Shown: positions 63,963-64,000 of the stretch, in pieces
Layout: each line of letters starts with the position of its first letter
Position numbering within the stretch: the first letter of the stretch is position 1
Assembly (NCBI RefSeq): GCF_036231905.1
Contig: NZ_JAZARE010000009.1
Span: forward strand, 186,001 to 250,000
Direction: 5' to 3'
Origin: CAMLIZ01 sp036231905
GTDB taxonomy: Bacteria > Pseudomonadota > Gammaproteobacteria > Burkholderiales > Burkholderiaceae_C
Length of the DNA: 64,000 bases
Notes under the pieces: model-generated
What the model was told of the DNA's origin: nothing
The model's input: the letters and a program-made list of their open reading frames with translations, nothing else
Database searches by the model: none
Program-made: the position numbers and the translations under genes

Positions 63963-64000
63963 ACCTGGCCGCCTACTTCCGCTCCGCCGGCCGGCGCAAC
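63959..64000 (+). CDS. start of next gene (14 residues, cut at window edge)
   Basis: The ATG at 63959 overlaps the transglycosylase stop; the frame reads MNLAAYFRSAGRRN to the window end. It is too short to identify; it is probably part of the same secretion locus. Confidence 0.45.
   Translation, partial: MNLAAYFRSAGRRN

Overview
The window is high-GC DNA (about 65-70 percent by eye) from a betaproteobacterium, most likely Burkholderiales of the Rubrivivax/Leptothrix/Roseateles type. Housekeeping genes (glnE, yhdP, tkt, gap, proA, queC, birA, topB) are of that flavour and densely packed, often with 4-base start/stop overlaps. Taxonomy is inferred from protein style only.

Bases 1-4931 hold an RNA-repair and RNA-surveillance locus. 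rtcR (sigma54 activator) is divergent from rsr (Ro60/TROVE protein), and rtcB (RNA ligase, cut by the window edge) lies downstream of rsr. The roughly 500 bases between rsr and rtcB, with no credible protein gene, contain four tandem Y-RNA-like units on the minus strand. All four share one architecture: a closing stem carrying CGAAUG on the 5' side and UUGUCGC on the 3' side, then a second helix whose sequence differs in each unit but still pairs. Unit 1 carries a full circularly permuted tRNA mimic (T half, capped acceptor stem, D half). A near-perfect -24/-12 promoter precedes rsr.

Bases 5002-16074 hold a five-gene cassette: VWA protein, SWIM zinc-finger protein, DUF4132 protein, MoxR AAA+ ATPase, DUF5682 protein. 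This matches the gene set of the enterobacterial yehI/yehL/yehM/yehP/yehQ region. It is bracketed by two diverged direct repeats of about 100 bp, one just after rtcR and one just after the last cassette gene.

Bases 16082-27350 are chromosomal core: GST, DMT transporter, rhombosortase, glnE, yhdP, a nitrilase-family amidase and a UbiH-like monooxygenase. Bases 27443-33580 are a coupled membrane/polyamine-like module: SPFH protein, zinc-ribbon DUF4178 protein, DUF350 protein, membrane-anchored spermidine-synthase-like enzyme, FAD amine-oxidase-like protein. A stand-alone speD lies at 44.3 kb. Then come a PAS-GGDEF protein, an aldo/keto reductase, a cupin, a DUF2868/DUF3482 pair, a histidine phosphatase, an isolated lower-GC TonB receptor with its own terminator, murU-speD, and tkt-gap.

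Bases 48064-57806 include a subtilase with a GlyGly-CTERM tail, the predicted type of substrate for the rhombosortase 30 kb away, followed by SPOR, BirA, SET-domain, TopB, AEC-transporter and Ig-like exported proteins. After a REP-like intergenic element come proA-queC-lemA and a CsgG-like gene. The last 2.6 kb enter a probable type III secretion locus (FliO-like, SctU, lytic transglycosylase) that continues past the right edge.
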